Of a stretch of DNA of 64,000 bases, positions 37,189-45,323 are shown piece by piece. The position numbers were made by a program, and so were the translations under genes. Source of the stretch: Pseudomonas sp. PDM18 (GTDB lineage Bacteria > Pseudomonadota > Gammaproteobacteria > Pseudomonadales > Pseudomonadaceae); NCBI RefSeq assembly GCF_014852585.1, contig NZ_JACVBX010000001.1, positions 372,001-436,000 on the forward strand, read 5' to 3'. Each line of letters starts with the position of its first letter. The first letter of the stretch is position 1. The notes under the pieces were generated by a model that searched no databases, was not told the origin of the DNA, and worked only from the letters and a program-made list of their open reading frames with translations.

Positions 37189-39393
37189 ATGCGCCGACTG
37201 CTGTTCGCCCTCTTCCTGCTCCTTCCCCTCGGCGCCCTGGCCGCGAACACCCCACCGAAGATCGGCCTGGTCCTCTCCGGCGGCGCGGCGCGCGGCCTGG
37301 CGCACATCGGCGTGCTCAAGGCGCTGGACGAACAGGGCATCCATGTCGACGCTATCGCCGGCACCAGCATGGGCGCGGTGATCGGCGGCCTCTATGCGGC
37401 GGGCTATACGCCCAAGGAGCTGGAACAGCTGGCCCTGGGACTGGACTGGAAACAGGCGCTGTCCGACTCGCCACCGCGGGTCGACGTACCTTTCCGCCGC
37501 AAACAGGACGACCGCGACTTTCTGGTAAAGCAGAAGCTCAGTTTCCGCGACGACGGCACCCTCGGCCTGCCGCTGGGCGCGATCCAGGGGCAGAACCTGT
37601 CGATGCTGCTGGAAAGCCTGCTGGTCCACACCAGCGATACGCGCAACTTCGACCAGTTGGCGATCCCCTTCCGCGCGGTGGCCACTGACATCTCCACCGG
37701 CGAGAAGGTGGTGTTCAGCAAGGGCCACCTGCCCCAGGCGATCCGCGCCAGCATGTCGATCCCGGCGGTGTTCGCGCCGGTGGACGTCAACGGCAAGCTG
37801 CTGGTGGACGGCGGCATGGTCGACAACATCCCGGTGGACGTGGCGCGGCAGATGGGTGTCGACGTGGTCATCGTGGTCGACATCGGCAACCCGCTGCTGG
37901 ACCGCAAGCAGCTGACCACAGTGGTGGACATGCTCAACCAATCCGTCACCCTGATGACCCGCAAGAACTCCGAGGCGCAGCTGGCCACCCTGAAGTCCAG
38001 CGACATCCTGGTGCAGCCGCCGCTGAGCGGCTACAGCTCCACCGACTTCGGCCGCGTGCCGCAGCTGATCGACGCCGGCTACCGCGCGACCAGCATCCTC
38101 GCCCCGCGCCTGGCGACGCTGCGCAAGCCCGCCGATGCCGAGGCGGTCGCGCTCACCGAAGCGCGCGCACCGGGCGAACGGCAACCGGTGATCGACCGGA
38201 TCAAGGTGGAGAACAATTCCAAGGTCAGCGACGACGTCATCCTCCATTACATCCGCCAGCCGCTGGGCGAGCACCTGGACCTGGAGCGCCTGCAGCGTGA
38301 CATGAGCACCCTCTACGGCCTGGACTACTTCGACCAGGTGCAGTACCGCGTGGTGCACAACAAGCCGGGCGCGGACGGCAAGTCCGACAATGTGCTGGTG
38401 ATTCACGCGTACGGAAAGCGCGGCGGCACCGACTACCTGCGCCTGGGGCTAAACCTCTCCGACGACCTGCGCGGCGACAGCACTTTCAACGTCGGCGGAA
38501 GCTACCGCATGAACGGCATCAACCGCCTCGGCGCGGAATGGCTGACGCGCCTGCAGATTGGCGACCGCCAGGAACTCTACAGCGAGTTCTACCAGCCGCT
38601 GGACGTGGGCTCGCGCTACTTCGTCGCGCCCTTCCTGTTCAACCAGGCGCAGAACGTCGAGGCCACCGACAACGACGATCCCATCGCCGAATACCGGCTG
38701 GAGCGCTACGGCTATGGTCTAAACCTCGGCCGGCAGATCGCCAACAACGGCGAATTCCGCCTCGGCGTGGCCCAGGCCTTCGGCAAGGCCGACGTGCGCG
38801 TGGGCGAGCAGGACCTGCCCGACTACCACTTCAACGAAGGCTACGCCCAGCTGCAGTATTCCTTCGACACCATGGACAACGTGGACTTCCCCCGCGAGGG
38901 CGAGAACATCCAGACCTCCTTCCGCGAGCACACGCCGTCCCTGGGCGATGACGACCGCTACCGGCAATGGGAATTCCAGCTCGACAAGGCGCTGAGCAGC
39001 GGGCCGAACACCTGGGTGCTGGGTGGCGGCTACGGCCGAACCATCGATGACGCCAACGTGGTGGTGTCGAGCTTCCTGCTTGGCGGCGCGCGGCAGCTCT
39101 CCGGCTACCGTCAGGACGCGCTGGCCGGGCAGAACTACAGCCTCGGGCGGGTCATCTACTACCGACGCATGACCGAGCGCTCCTTCCTGCCGCTGGACTT
39201 CCCCTTCTACCTGGGCGGCAGCCTGGAGCGCGGGCGGGTGTGGAACAACGACAACAGCTACGATACCGGCTACGTCAACGCCGGCAGCATCCTCATGGGT
39301 TTCGAGACGCCCCTGGGGCCGCTGTCCTTCAGCTACGGTCTGAACGATGCGAGCGAGCACGCGGTGTACATCAACCTGGGGCGTAATTTCTGA
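37189..39393 (+). CDS. plpD: PlpD, patatin-like phospholipase type Vd autotransporter
   Basis: A 734-residue secreted lipase fused to its own outer-membrane pore. A signal peptide (MRRLLFALFLLLPLGALAA) precedes a patatin domain with the oxyanion loop GGAARG, nucleophile Ser60 in GTSMG and Asp207 in DGGMVDN, the same numbering as I recall for P. aeruginosa PlpD. A POTRA segment follows (RIKVENNSKVSDDVILHYIRQ), then a 16-stranded barrel of the surface-antigen type ending NLGRNF. PlpD class A1 phospholipases bind and cleave phospholipids and phosphoinositides. A terminator follows at 39442. Confidence 0.94.
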   Translation: MRRLLFALFLLLPLGALAANTPPKIGLVLSGGAARGLAHIGVLKALDEQGIHVDAIAGTSMGAVIGGLYAAGYTPKELEQLALGLDWKQALSDSPPRVDVPFRRKQDDRDFLVKQKLSFRDDGTLGLPLGAIQGQNLSMLLESLLVHTSDTRNFDQLAIPFRAVATDISTGEKVVFSKGHLPQAIRASMSIPAVFAPVDVNGKLLVDGGMVDNIPVDVARQMGVDVVIVVDIGNPLLDRKQLTTVVDMLNQSVTLMTRKNSEAQLATLKSSDILVQPPLSGYSSTDFGRVPQLIDAGYRATSILAPRLATLRKPADAEAVALTEARAPGERQPVIDRIKVENNSKVSDDVILHYIRQPLGEHLDLERLQRDMSTLYGLDYFDQVQYRVVHNKPGADGKSDNVLVIHAYGKRGGTDYLRLGLNLSDDLRGDSTFNVGGSYRMNGINRLGAEWLTRLQIGDRQELYSEFYQPLDVGSRYFVAPFLFNQAQNVEATDNDDPIAEYRLERYGYGLNLGRQIANNGEFRLGVAQAFGKADVRVGEQDLPDYHFNEGYAQLQYSFDTMDNVDFPREGENIQTSFREHTPSLGDDDRYRQWEFQLDKALSSGPNTWVLGGGYGRTIDDANVVVSSFLLGGARQLSGYRQDALAGQNYSLGRVIYYRRMTERSFLPLDFPFYLGGSLERGRVWNNDNSYDTGYVNAGSILMGFETPLGPLSFSYGLNDASEHAVYINLGRNF

Positions 39394-39441
39394 AGCATAC
39401 GCTCGGTGGCTCCGTGTAGGACCAGGAACAATTTCCCGCAG

Positions 39442-39479
39442 GTATGAAAAAGCCCGGCATTGGCCGGGCTTTTTCATAC
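39442..39479. terminator. Bidirectional terminator between plpD and the fimV-like gene
   Basis: A 17-base perfect inverted repeat (GTATGAAAAAGCCCGGC and its complement) around ATTG, with A and T runs inside the arms. It serves both convergent genes. Confidence 0.92.
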
Positions 39480-39489
39480 GCGGTGAGGC

Positions 39490-41733
39490 TCAGGCAATCA
39501 GCGCCAGCAGCTCTCTCGCTTCGGCCTTGGCCTTGGAGTCGCCGCTAGCGATCACCTGCTTGAGGATGCCGTAGGCCTCTTCCAGGTTGCCTTGGTCGAT
39601 GCACTGGCGGGCGCGATCGAGGCTCGCCAGCAGTTCGTCGTGCTCGTGGCCGATATCGTCCGGCAGGTCGAAGGTCAGCTCCTCCTCCACGCCCATGGCC
39701 TTGCCGCCATGACCGAACATCTCGCCGTGCTCACCCAGGTCCAGCTCGGTGATTTCCGGCAGCTCATGCAGATTGCTGCGAAAGTCCGACGGCACTTCCT
39801 GCGCGGCTTTAGGTGCGGCAGCCTTGCCTTGCCTGTTGGAGTCGAAGGGGTTGTCGAGTTTGTCCCAATCCAGGTCCAGCGACAGGTCGCTCAGGTTCAT
39901 CGCGAAGTCCGGTTGGTCCTGCGCAGCCTTGGGTTGTTCCACGGGCGTGGTCGCGGGTTCGCCGAGCTCCAGGTCGTCCCAATCGGTCAGAGTCTCGCCG
40001 GTGGGCGGCTGCAGGCTGTCTTCCGGACGAATCAGCATCGCCGGGTAACGCGACTTGAGCTGGTCAATCTGCTTCTGGTCTCCGCCGACAGCCACCAGCG
40101 CGTGCTCTTCCTCATGGAAGCCAGCCACATCGCCCAGCTCAGCCAATACCAGCAGCAGCTTCATGCGCAGCTCGCGGCGATTCGGCTCGGCGTTGACGGC
40201 CTTGCGCAGCATATCGCGGGCCTGGGTGAAGCGGCCGTAGGCGATGTAGATATCCGCACCTTCCAGGCTGTCCGCGCTGGCGGCGGGCAAACGGGCGACG
40301 CCGGGCTCCGGTGTCGCGACAACCACCGGATGCGGCGTCGGCACGGGAGCCACAACAGCAGCAGCCAGCGGCTTGACCTGCGGAAGCGGCTTCACCGGCT
40401 CAGGCGCGGCCGCGCGCAGGGGCGGCATCTCGACCGGTTTTTCCTCGCGTTTGCGGCGGGCGAACAGCAGCCCGACCAGCAGCGCGCCAAGGGCGCCGGC
40501 GCCCAGCCAGGGCCAGTAATTGAAACCGGAGCCCTGCGCATCCTGCGCTGGAGTTGCCGGCTGCGCGACGCTCGGAGCGTGATTGTCCTGTTGCGCCGGC
40601 ACCACGGAATTGGGGGCGGCGGGCACGGCATTGGTCGAGGCGTTGCCGGTCGGTGCGGAGGCTGCCGGGGCATTGCCCACGGTATCCGTGCCGTGGCGGC
40701 GATCCAGTTCGGCCTGCAGCGACTGTACCTGCTGGTCGCGGCTCTGCAGGGCCTGCTGGAGGGATACCAGTTGCTTCTGCAGGTCGTCCATGCGCTGGTT
40801 CATCTGGTCGCGCTGGGCGTTGGCCAGGAGCAGGTCGGCTTCCACTTTATTGGCGACGTTCGCATCGGCGACCGGTGCGGCAGCGTTGCCCTGGGCCTGA
40901 GCCGGAGCGCTGGCCGCAGCAGTGGCAGGTGCCTGCGGTGCGCCATCGGCGGCCGGCGCGGGAGCGGAAGCAGCAGGCTGCGGCGCCGAGGCCGTGTTGG
41001 CGCTGCCGGCGTGCTGCTGGCCCTGCGGCAGGACCAGCGTTTGACCCACCTTCAGGCGGTGCGGGTCACCATTGACGAAGGCCTGCGGATTCAGCGCGAC
41101 GATGCTGTCCATCAGTTGCGCGCGCGAGGCGCCACTGCCCGTCAGACGCGAACTGATCTTCCACAGCGTGTCATTGCGCACCGTGGTGTAGCGGCCATCA
41201 CCCGCCGGCAGCGGCGGTTGTGCCGGCGCGCGGTGCACGGGCTCCGAGCGGTAGGCGTCAGGACGGTAACCCGAAGAGCGCGAAGGCGCGACGTCGCGCG
41301 CCGCGACATTGGCGGCCACGCTGCGGTTGGCGCTGTACTCCGGCGGATCGATCAGCACGGTGTACTCGCGCAGCATGCGACCGTTGGGGCGCTCCACAGC
41401 GATCAGGAAATTCAGGTAAGGCTCGTGTACCGGTTGCGTGGACATCACCTTGATGTAACCACGACCATTGCGGATCACCGGCGTGAAACGCAGGTTCTGC
41501 AGGAACACGAAGCGATCGACGCCAGCGTTCTCGTAGTCCTCGGGACTCGCGAGTTTGGCGATGAGTTCGTCGGAGGTCATGTCGCCGGTTTCGAGCAGGG
41601 CGATCTCGGCATCCAGCGGCTGGTTCAGCCCGGAGTGCAGCGTGATATCGCCGAGCCCGAGGGCATTCGCGTGAGCGGAGACAAAAACCGAAAGTGCGGC
41701 AAGCGTCAGCGGAATTCTATTTATTCGAGCCAT
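39490..41733 (-). CDS. FimV/HubP-family inner-membrane protein (FimV paralogue)
   Basis: A 746-residue protein with a signal peptide (RIPLTLAALSVFVSAHANALGLGD), an N-terminal FimV domain (LNQPLDAEIALLET), a LysM domain (YTTVRNDTLWKISSRL to LKVGQTLVLP), an Ala/Pro-rich linker, a coiled coil (QRMDDLQKQLVSLQQALQ), one transmembrane segment (WPWLGAGALGALLVGLLF) and an acidic cytoplasmic tail ending in the FimV C-terminal helix (ASLDRARQCIDQGNLEEAYG). Such proteins anchor polar complexes to peptidoglycan. It sits next to plpD, the place of the shorter P. aeruginosa FimV-like paralogue, not fimV itself. The 294 bases upstream hold no gene. Confidence 0.85.
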   Translation of the reverse strand: MARINRIPLTLAALSVFVSAHANALGLGDITLHSGLNQPLDAEIALLETGDMTSDELIAKLASPEDYENAGVDRFVFLQNLRFTPVIRNGRGYIKVMSTQPVHEPYLNFLIAVERPNGRMLREYTVLIDPPEYSANRSVAANVAARDVAPSRSSGYRPDAYRSEPVHRAPAQPPLPAGDGRYTTVRNDTLWKISSRLTGSGASRAQLMDSIVALNPQAFVNGDPHRLKVGQTLVLPQGQQHAGSANTASAPQPAASAPAPAADGAPQAPATAAASAPAQAQGNAAAPVADANVANKVEADLLLANAQRDQMNQRMDDLQKQLVSLQQALQSRDQQVQSLQAELDRRHGTDTVGNAPAASAPTGNASTNAVPAAPNSVVPAQQDNHAPSVAQPATPAQDAQGSGFNYWPWLGAGALGALLVGLLFARRKREEKPVEMPPLRAAAPEPVKPLPQVKPLAAAVVAPVPTPHPVVVATPEPGVARLPAASADSLEGADIYIAYGRFTQARDMLRKAVNAEPNRRELRMKLLLVLAELGDVAGFHEEEHALVAVGGDQKQIDQLKSRYPAMLIRPEDSLQPPTGETLTDWDDLELGEPATTPVEQPKAAQDQPDFAMNLSDLSLDLDWDKLDNPFDSNRQGKAAAPKAAQEVPSDFRSNLHELPEITELDLGEHGEMFGHGGKAMGVEEELTFDLPDDIGHEHDELLASLDRARQCIDQGNLEEAYGILKQVIASGDSKAKAEARELLALIA

Positions 41734-42027
41734 AACCCCATCCCATTGTCCGGGTCTGCACGCCATTCCCTGACCACTCAAGAGCGGCAGGTTGAACCTG
41801 TCCACACACTGGACCCATGCCGGACTGCAGACCACAACGCACCACTCCTCTGTACCTTGCAGGGTACAGGCCGTCTGATATCACGGATTAGGTGGTGGCC
41901 AGGGTTTGGTCAAGATAAATCGTCGAAAAACCGGCGAATGGTTAGGGGGTGGATAGCGAATGGCCAGCGGCCCGGTAAGGGACCGCCAGAAAAATGGCTA
42001 CTTTACCCGAATAACGTGACGAATTGC

Positions 42028-42462
42028 TCAGTTTCGCTCGAGATTGCCGAGAATCCGGCTGAGCGTTTTTTGACACAGCGCGATTTCTTCTTCCGATATC
42101 CCCGACAGCACTTCATTGCGAACGGCGGCGGCAATGTTTTCGATATCGGCGATAAGAACGTCTGCCTTGGGGGTGAGGGCGATGCGTTTGGCGCGGCGAT
42201 CTTCGGCCACTGCCTGGCGACGGACCAACCCCTGGGCTTCGAGACCATCGAGCAGGCGGGCCAGTGTCGGACCTTCGACACCTACCGACTGGGCCAGCTC
42301 GCGCTGGGTCGGGGCGGCGGCGTGACGGGCCAGGTGCAGCAGCACCAGCCAGCGAGCCTGGGACAGGCCGAGGTGGCTGAGACGCCGGTCGAGTTCGGCC
42401 CGCCATGCACGCGAAGCCTGGGCCAGTTGGGTACCGAAATAGTGCTTATCGTTGTCTGACAT
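42028..42462 (-). CDS. MarR-family transcriptional regulator
   Basis: A 144-residue single-domain MarR protein of the usual length. The winged helix is PTQRELAQSVGVEGPTLARLLDGLEAQGLVRRQAVAEDRRAKRIALTPKA; the flanking helices form the dimer. One Cys (IALCQKTL) near the C-terminus could sense oxidants. A palindrome ATTAGC-CA-GCTAAT at 42511-42524, about 50 bases upstream, is a candidate autoregulatory operator. It lies downstream of the DUF2804 gene in the same direction. The target genes and ligand are unknown. Confidence 0.88.
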   Translation of the reverse strand: MSDNDKHYFGTQLAQASRAWRAELDRRLSHLGLSQARWLVLLHLARHAAAPTQRELAQSVGVEGPTLARLLDGLEAQGLVRRQAVAEDRRAKRIALTPKADVLIADIENIAAAVRNEVLSGISEEEIALCQKTLSRILGNLERN

Positions 42463-42510
42463 TGTGCTGCGTACGGTAGGAGGTTGGTCGGCTAATTGAT
42501 TTGACTAATT

Positions 42511-42524
42511 ATTAGCCAGCTAAT
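42511..42524. promoter_or_regulatory. Palindromic candidate operator upstream of the MarR gene
   Basis: ATTAGC-CA-GCTAAT within an AT-rich stretch that also contains GCTAATTGATTTGACTAATT. An AT-rich palindrome this close to a MarR start is typical of self-repression. Confidence 0.6.
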
Positions 42525-42569
42525 CAAGCCCGTACAATGACAGATTGTCGCAGGGTGTAAATCGTCGTC

Positions 42570-43586
42570 TCACCATTTCGCATACTGGTCTTCGACGAAC
42601 CCCCAAAGATTCTCGATGCGCACCTCGGCTTGCCCCACCGGGCGCAGCACGCCGCTGAAGCGCCCGAATATCTGCTTGAAGTTGCTGGCCAGCACGCCGA
42701 GATTGAGGCGTTCCTGGTGCAGGCCGTGAGCCTCGAAGCACAGCTCGACCTGACCGTCGTAGGAACGAATGGTCCAGGGCTTGAGTGGATGGTCACGGTC
42801 GAACTCGAAGCGCACCGTGTCGACTTTCACCAGTTTGCCATCGAGCCAGTAGCAGTTCTCGGTAAAGCTGGTCTCGTTGACGCCACACGACAAGTTCAGG
42901 CCGATGCGCCGGCCCGCGGTCTCGCCGGACAGGCAGGCCCAGTTCCAGAACGTCTCGCGGCGCATGTAGCCGGCGGACCAGTCGTGGTGCGCGTAGGCAT
43001 CCAGCTCGCGCAGGTCGTAGTTGCCCAGCGCGCTGCGTACCTCGCCGTGGCAGTGCACGCCGGCCACCTTGCGCGCGTAGACCCAGCCGTTCACCGCCGT
43101 CGGCGTGCAGATGCTCATGGGCTCGAAGACCGGTTCCTCCTCGCTGAAGCGCGCGTCTATGCGTGTGCCGTCGTCCAGTTCGACCAGCAGGCGCTTCTCG
43201 AAGGGCGAGGAGCTGTTCTCCAGGCGCAGCAGGTTGCGCCCCTGGCGCAGTTCACAGACGCCATCGTTGGGTGCCTGCGAGAAATTCGTCCCCATGCCCA
43301 GCGGGCACTTGAACTGGCGCTCGATCATCCGCCCGCTCTCGGGGTGGTAGAGGTAGACGAAACCGATGGTGAGCAGGCTGACATCCGCCAGTGCACATCC
43401 GCCGATCAGCGTCGGGCTGATCAGGCCGAAGTACTGGAACTGGTGAAAGCTGCGCCACTTGCTCAGCGCACCGAGGCGACGGCCCATCGGCGAGCGGAAG
43501 TCGAAGTCGCGGTAATTGATGGTCGCCGGGGTGCCGGGAAAGATGCCGTAGTGCGGTTGGCCGTTGGGCTGGATCAGCTGCTGCAT
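42570..43586 (-). CDS. DUF2804 domain protein
   Basis: A 338-residue cytoplasmic protein of the DUF2804 family: YRDFDFRSPMGRRLGALSKWRSFHQFQYFGLISPTLIGGCALADVS at the front, AYAHHDWSAGYMRRETFWNWACLSGE in the middle and NLSCGVNETSFTENCYWLDGK later. The fold resembles lipocalin-like or carotenoid-modifying proteins; no activity is known. The start ATG at 43586 gives family-like MQQLIQPNGQPHYGIFPG. It precedes the MarR gene by about 107 bases and is followed on its 5' side by the GGDEF gene. Confidence 0.85.
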   Translation of the reverse strand: MQQLIQPNGQPHYGIFPGTPATINYRDFDFRSPMGRRLGALSKWRSFHQFQYFGLISPTLIGGCALADVSLLTIGFVYLYHPESGRMIERQFKCPLGMGTNFSQAPNDGVCELRQGRNLLRLENSSSPFEKRLLVELDDGTRIDARFSEEEPVFEPMSICTPTAVNGWVYARKVAGVHCHGEVRSALGNYDLRELDAYAHHDWSAGYMRRETFWNWACLSGETAGRRIGLNLSCGVNETSFTENCYWLDGKLVKVDTVRFEFDRDHPLKPWTIRSYDGQVELCFEAHGLHQERLNLGVLASNFKQIFGRFSGVLRPVGQAEVRIENLWGFVEDQYAKW

Positions 43587-43683
43587 GGGCTCGAGCTCGG
43601 TGGCGGGATGCGGCGCATGCTAGCACCGCGCCTGCGCGCGCCGCAGTCACGCACGGCGCCAGCTCGGGGGACCGAATGGGCCA

Positions 43684-44844
43684 TCAGGCAACAACCTGAT
43701 TACGCCCGAACGCCTTGGCCTCGTAGAGCGCACGGTCAGCATGCTCATAGATGCTGCGCAGCGGATGGCCGGTCTCCGGCCACAGGCAGGAGACGCCGAT
43801 GGACAGCGTCACCTCGTCCGCCGTCAGCGACCCTTCGTGAGCGATGCCCAGCGCCTGCACAGACTCGCGAACTACCTCGGCGCGCTCTCTGGCCTCGCGC
43901 TCGCTGGCGCCGTAGAGCAACACGGCAAACTCCTCGCCACCCAGGCGCACAGCCATGTCCAGTGGACGCCGCGCGCTGGTCGCGAGCACCTCGCCGATGC
44001 GCTGCAGCACGCCGTCGCCTGCCTGGTGGCCATAGCGGTCGTTGTAGGCCTTGAAGTGGTCGACATCGCAGAGCAGCAGCGCCAACCCCACGCTCTCGCG
44101 CTGGGCTTGGCGCCACAAACGTTCCAGCTGGCGGTTGAAACTGCGGCGATTGTGCAGGCCGGTCAGGGCATCGTGCTCTGCCATCACTTTCAGCAAGCGG
44201 CTGATGAGGAAGTGCTGGCGCGACTTGTAGTCCAGCAAGTAGCAGCCCACCGCACCGACCAGGTTGGCCAGCAGCAGGAACACCACGTTGCTGATCAGCT
44301 CGGGCAGCGGCAACCCCGCGTACAGCTCGAAGCCCACGTAGGCCAGCAGGATCACCGACGCGCAGCCCACCGCCTCGGTGAAGCGCAGGCCGATCAGGAA
44401 GTAGGCCGCCATGCTGACCAGCAGCAAGCCTTCGTAGGGATAGCGCTGGTCCACGGTATGGGCGATGCCCACTACGGCCGCTGCGCCGATACCGACGCTG
44501 AGAATGCAGGCCAGGCTCAGCGGCACCAGCAGGTGGATATGCCGGCGCTGCAGGATCAACCCACCGCAGACGCTCAGCAGCACCAGCACGCCGATGCGCA
44601 CGGCAAGCATGTCCCAGTGTTCTGCAGTCCGGATCAGGAGAAAATCGATGGCCGCCAGCGCCAGCCAGATCAGCACCCCGATGGTCAGCGCGGTGCGCTT
44701 GAGATCGAAGCTGTCTTCGAGCAGGTAATGGCGGTACTGGGTCTCGAGGTCGGGTTCGAAACGCAGGCGGCGAAAGCCCCGGGAGAGCTGTTCGGCATAG
44801 GCATTGGAGCGGACGTCGTCCAGCCAGCTTTGTTGTTGTGGCAC
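43684..44844 (-). CDS. Membrane diguanylate cyclase (HsbD-like)
   Basis: A 386-residue protein with six or seven hydrophobic helices in a MASE-like N-terminal half (LTIGVLIWLALAAIDFLLI to LGAVGCYLLDY) and a GGDEF domain: LKVMAEHDALTGLHNRRSF, then VRLGGEEFAVLL near residue 301. An intact GGEEF implies cyclic-di-GMP synthesis. Its place next to recQ and a DUF2804 gene is that of P. aeruginosa HsbD, which acts with HsbA in the HptB branch of the Gac/Rsm network. The GTG at 44844 has AGAGG five bases upstream; the GTG at 44850 is an alternative start. Confidence 0.83.
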   Translation of the reverse strand: MPQQQSWLDDVRSNAYAEQLSRGFRRLRFEPDLETQYRHYLLEDSFDLKRTALTIGVLIWLALAAIDFLLIRTAEHWDMLAVRIGVLVLLSVCGGLILQRRHIHLLVPLSLACILSVGIGAAAVVGIAHTVDQRYPYEGLLLVSMAAYFLIGLRFTEAVGCASVILLAYVGFELYAGLPLPELISNVVFLLLANLVGAVGCYLLDYKSRQHFLISRLLKVMAEHDALTGLHNRRSFNRQLERLWRQAQRESVGLALLLCDVDHFKAYNDRYGHQAGDGVLQRIGEVLATSARRPLDMAVRLGGEEFAVLLYGASEREARERAEVVRESVQALGIAHEGSLTADEVTLSIGVSCLWPETGHPLRSIYEHADRALYEAKAFGRNQVVA

Positions 44845-44947
44845 GCTCACCTCTTCTCGTGGAGGTCTAAGTGCCACCATAGCCTTTCGGGACGCGCGTC
44901 ACAAGTTTGTCGTTTTGCCCCGTCACTAAACTGACGGAGCAGCGCAC

Positions 44948-45220
44948 TCACCAGCGATCGTCGCGAGAGTTCCGGTAACGGTCGTGCCCATAGTAGGAGT
45001 CGTGGCAGTAGCGGCGATCCGAATGCCCACGGTGCTTGCGGCACTCGCGAACCTCGTCATCGTCGTCCTTGGACATGATGACCAGCCCCGCCACCAGCGC
45101 GACCGCCGCAACGCCGATCAAGGCGTTCTTGCCGCCCTCGGTCGGCCCGCCGCCGCTGGCGCATCCACTGAGTTGCCCGACGACCAGCAGCCCCGCCACT
45201 ACCCGCACCCAGCTCGCCAT
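44948..45220 (-). CDS. Small lipoprotein with a glycine-zipper-like helix and charged tail
   Basis: A 90-residue protein with lipobox LSGC (Cys20) after a hydrophobic signal (VRVVAGLLVVGQ), then a second hydrophobic segment GGKNALIGVAAVALVAGLVIM, a DDDDE cluster and a tail rich in His, Arg, Tyr and Asp (CRKHRGHSDRRYCHDSYYGHD). The tail might bind metal. No named family comes to mind. It lies between the diguanylate cyclase gene and recQ with independent spacing on both sides. Confidence 0.7.
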   Translation of the reverse strand: MASWVRVVAGLLVVGQLSGCASGGGPTEGGKNALIGVAAVALVAGLVIMSKDDDDEVRECRKHRGHSDRRYCHDSYYGHDRYRNSRDDRW

Positions 45221-45323
45221 CTGTCACTCCGAAAGTGATTCGTTCTGACAGATAGGACTGATGGGAAACGGCGCCGTCGCTGGCACATTGATATTTCATC
45301 TGTAACGCCGCATTTCTGGGCGA

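Noticed and set aside
39490-41733. Calling the gene fimV
   Set aside because: The protein has the FimV architecture but is shorter than P. aeruginosa FimV and lies next to plpD, where a paralogue is known; the symbol would mislead.
39592-42459. A 955-residue open frame on the plus strand across the fimV-like and MarR genes
   Set aside because: It spans two clearly recognised minus-strand genes and their spacer, has no signal or domain, and shows shadow composition.
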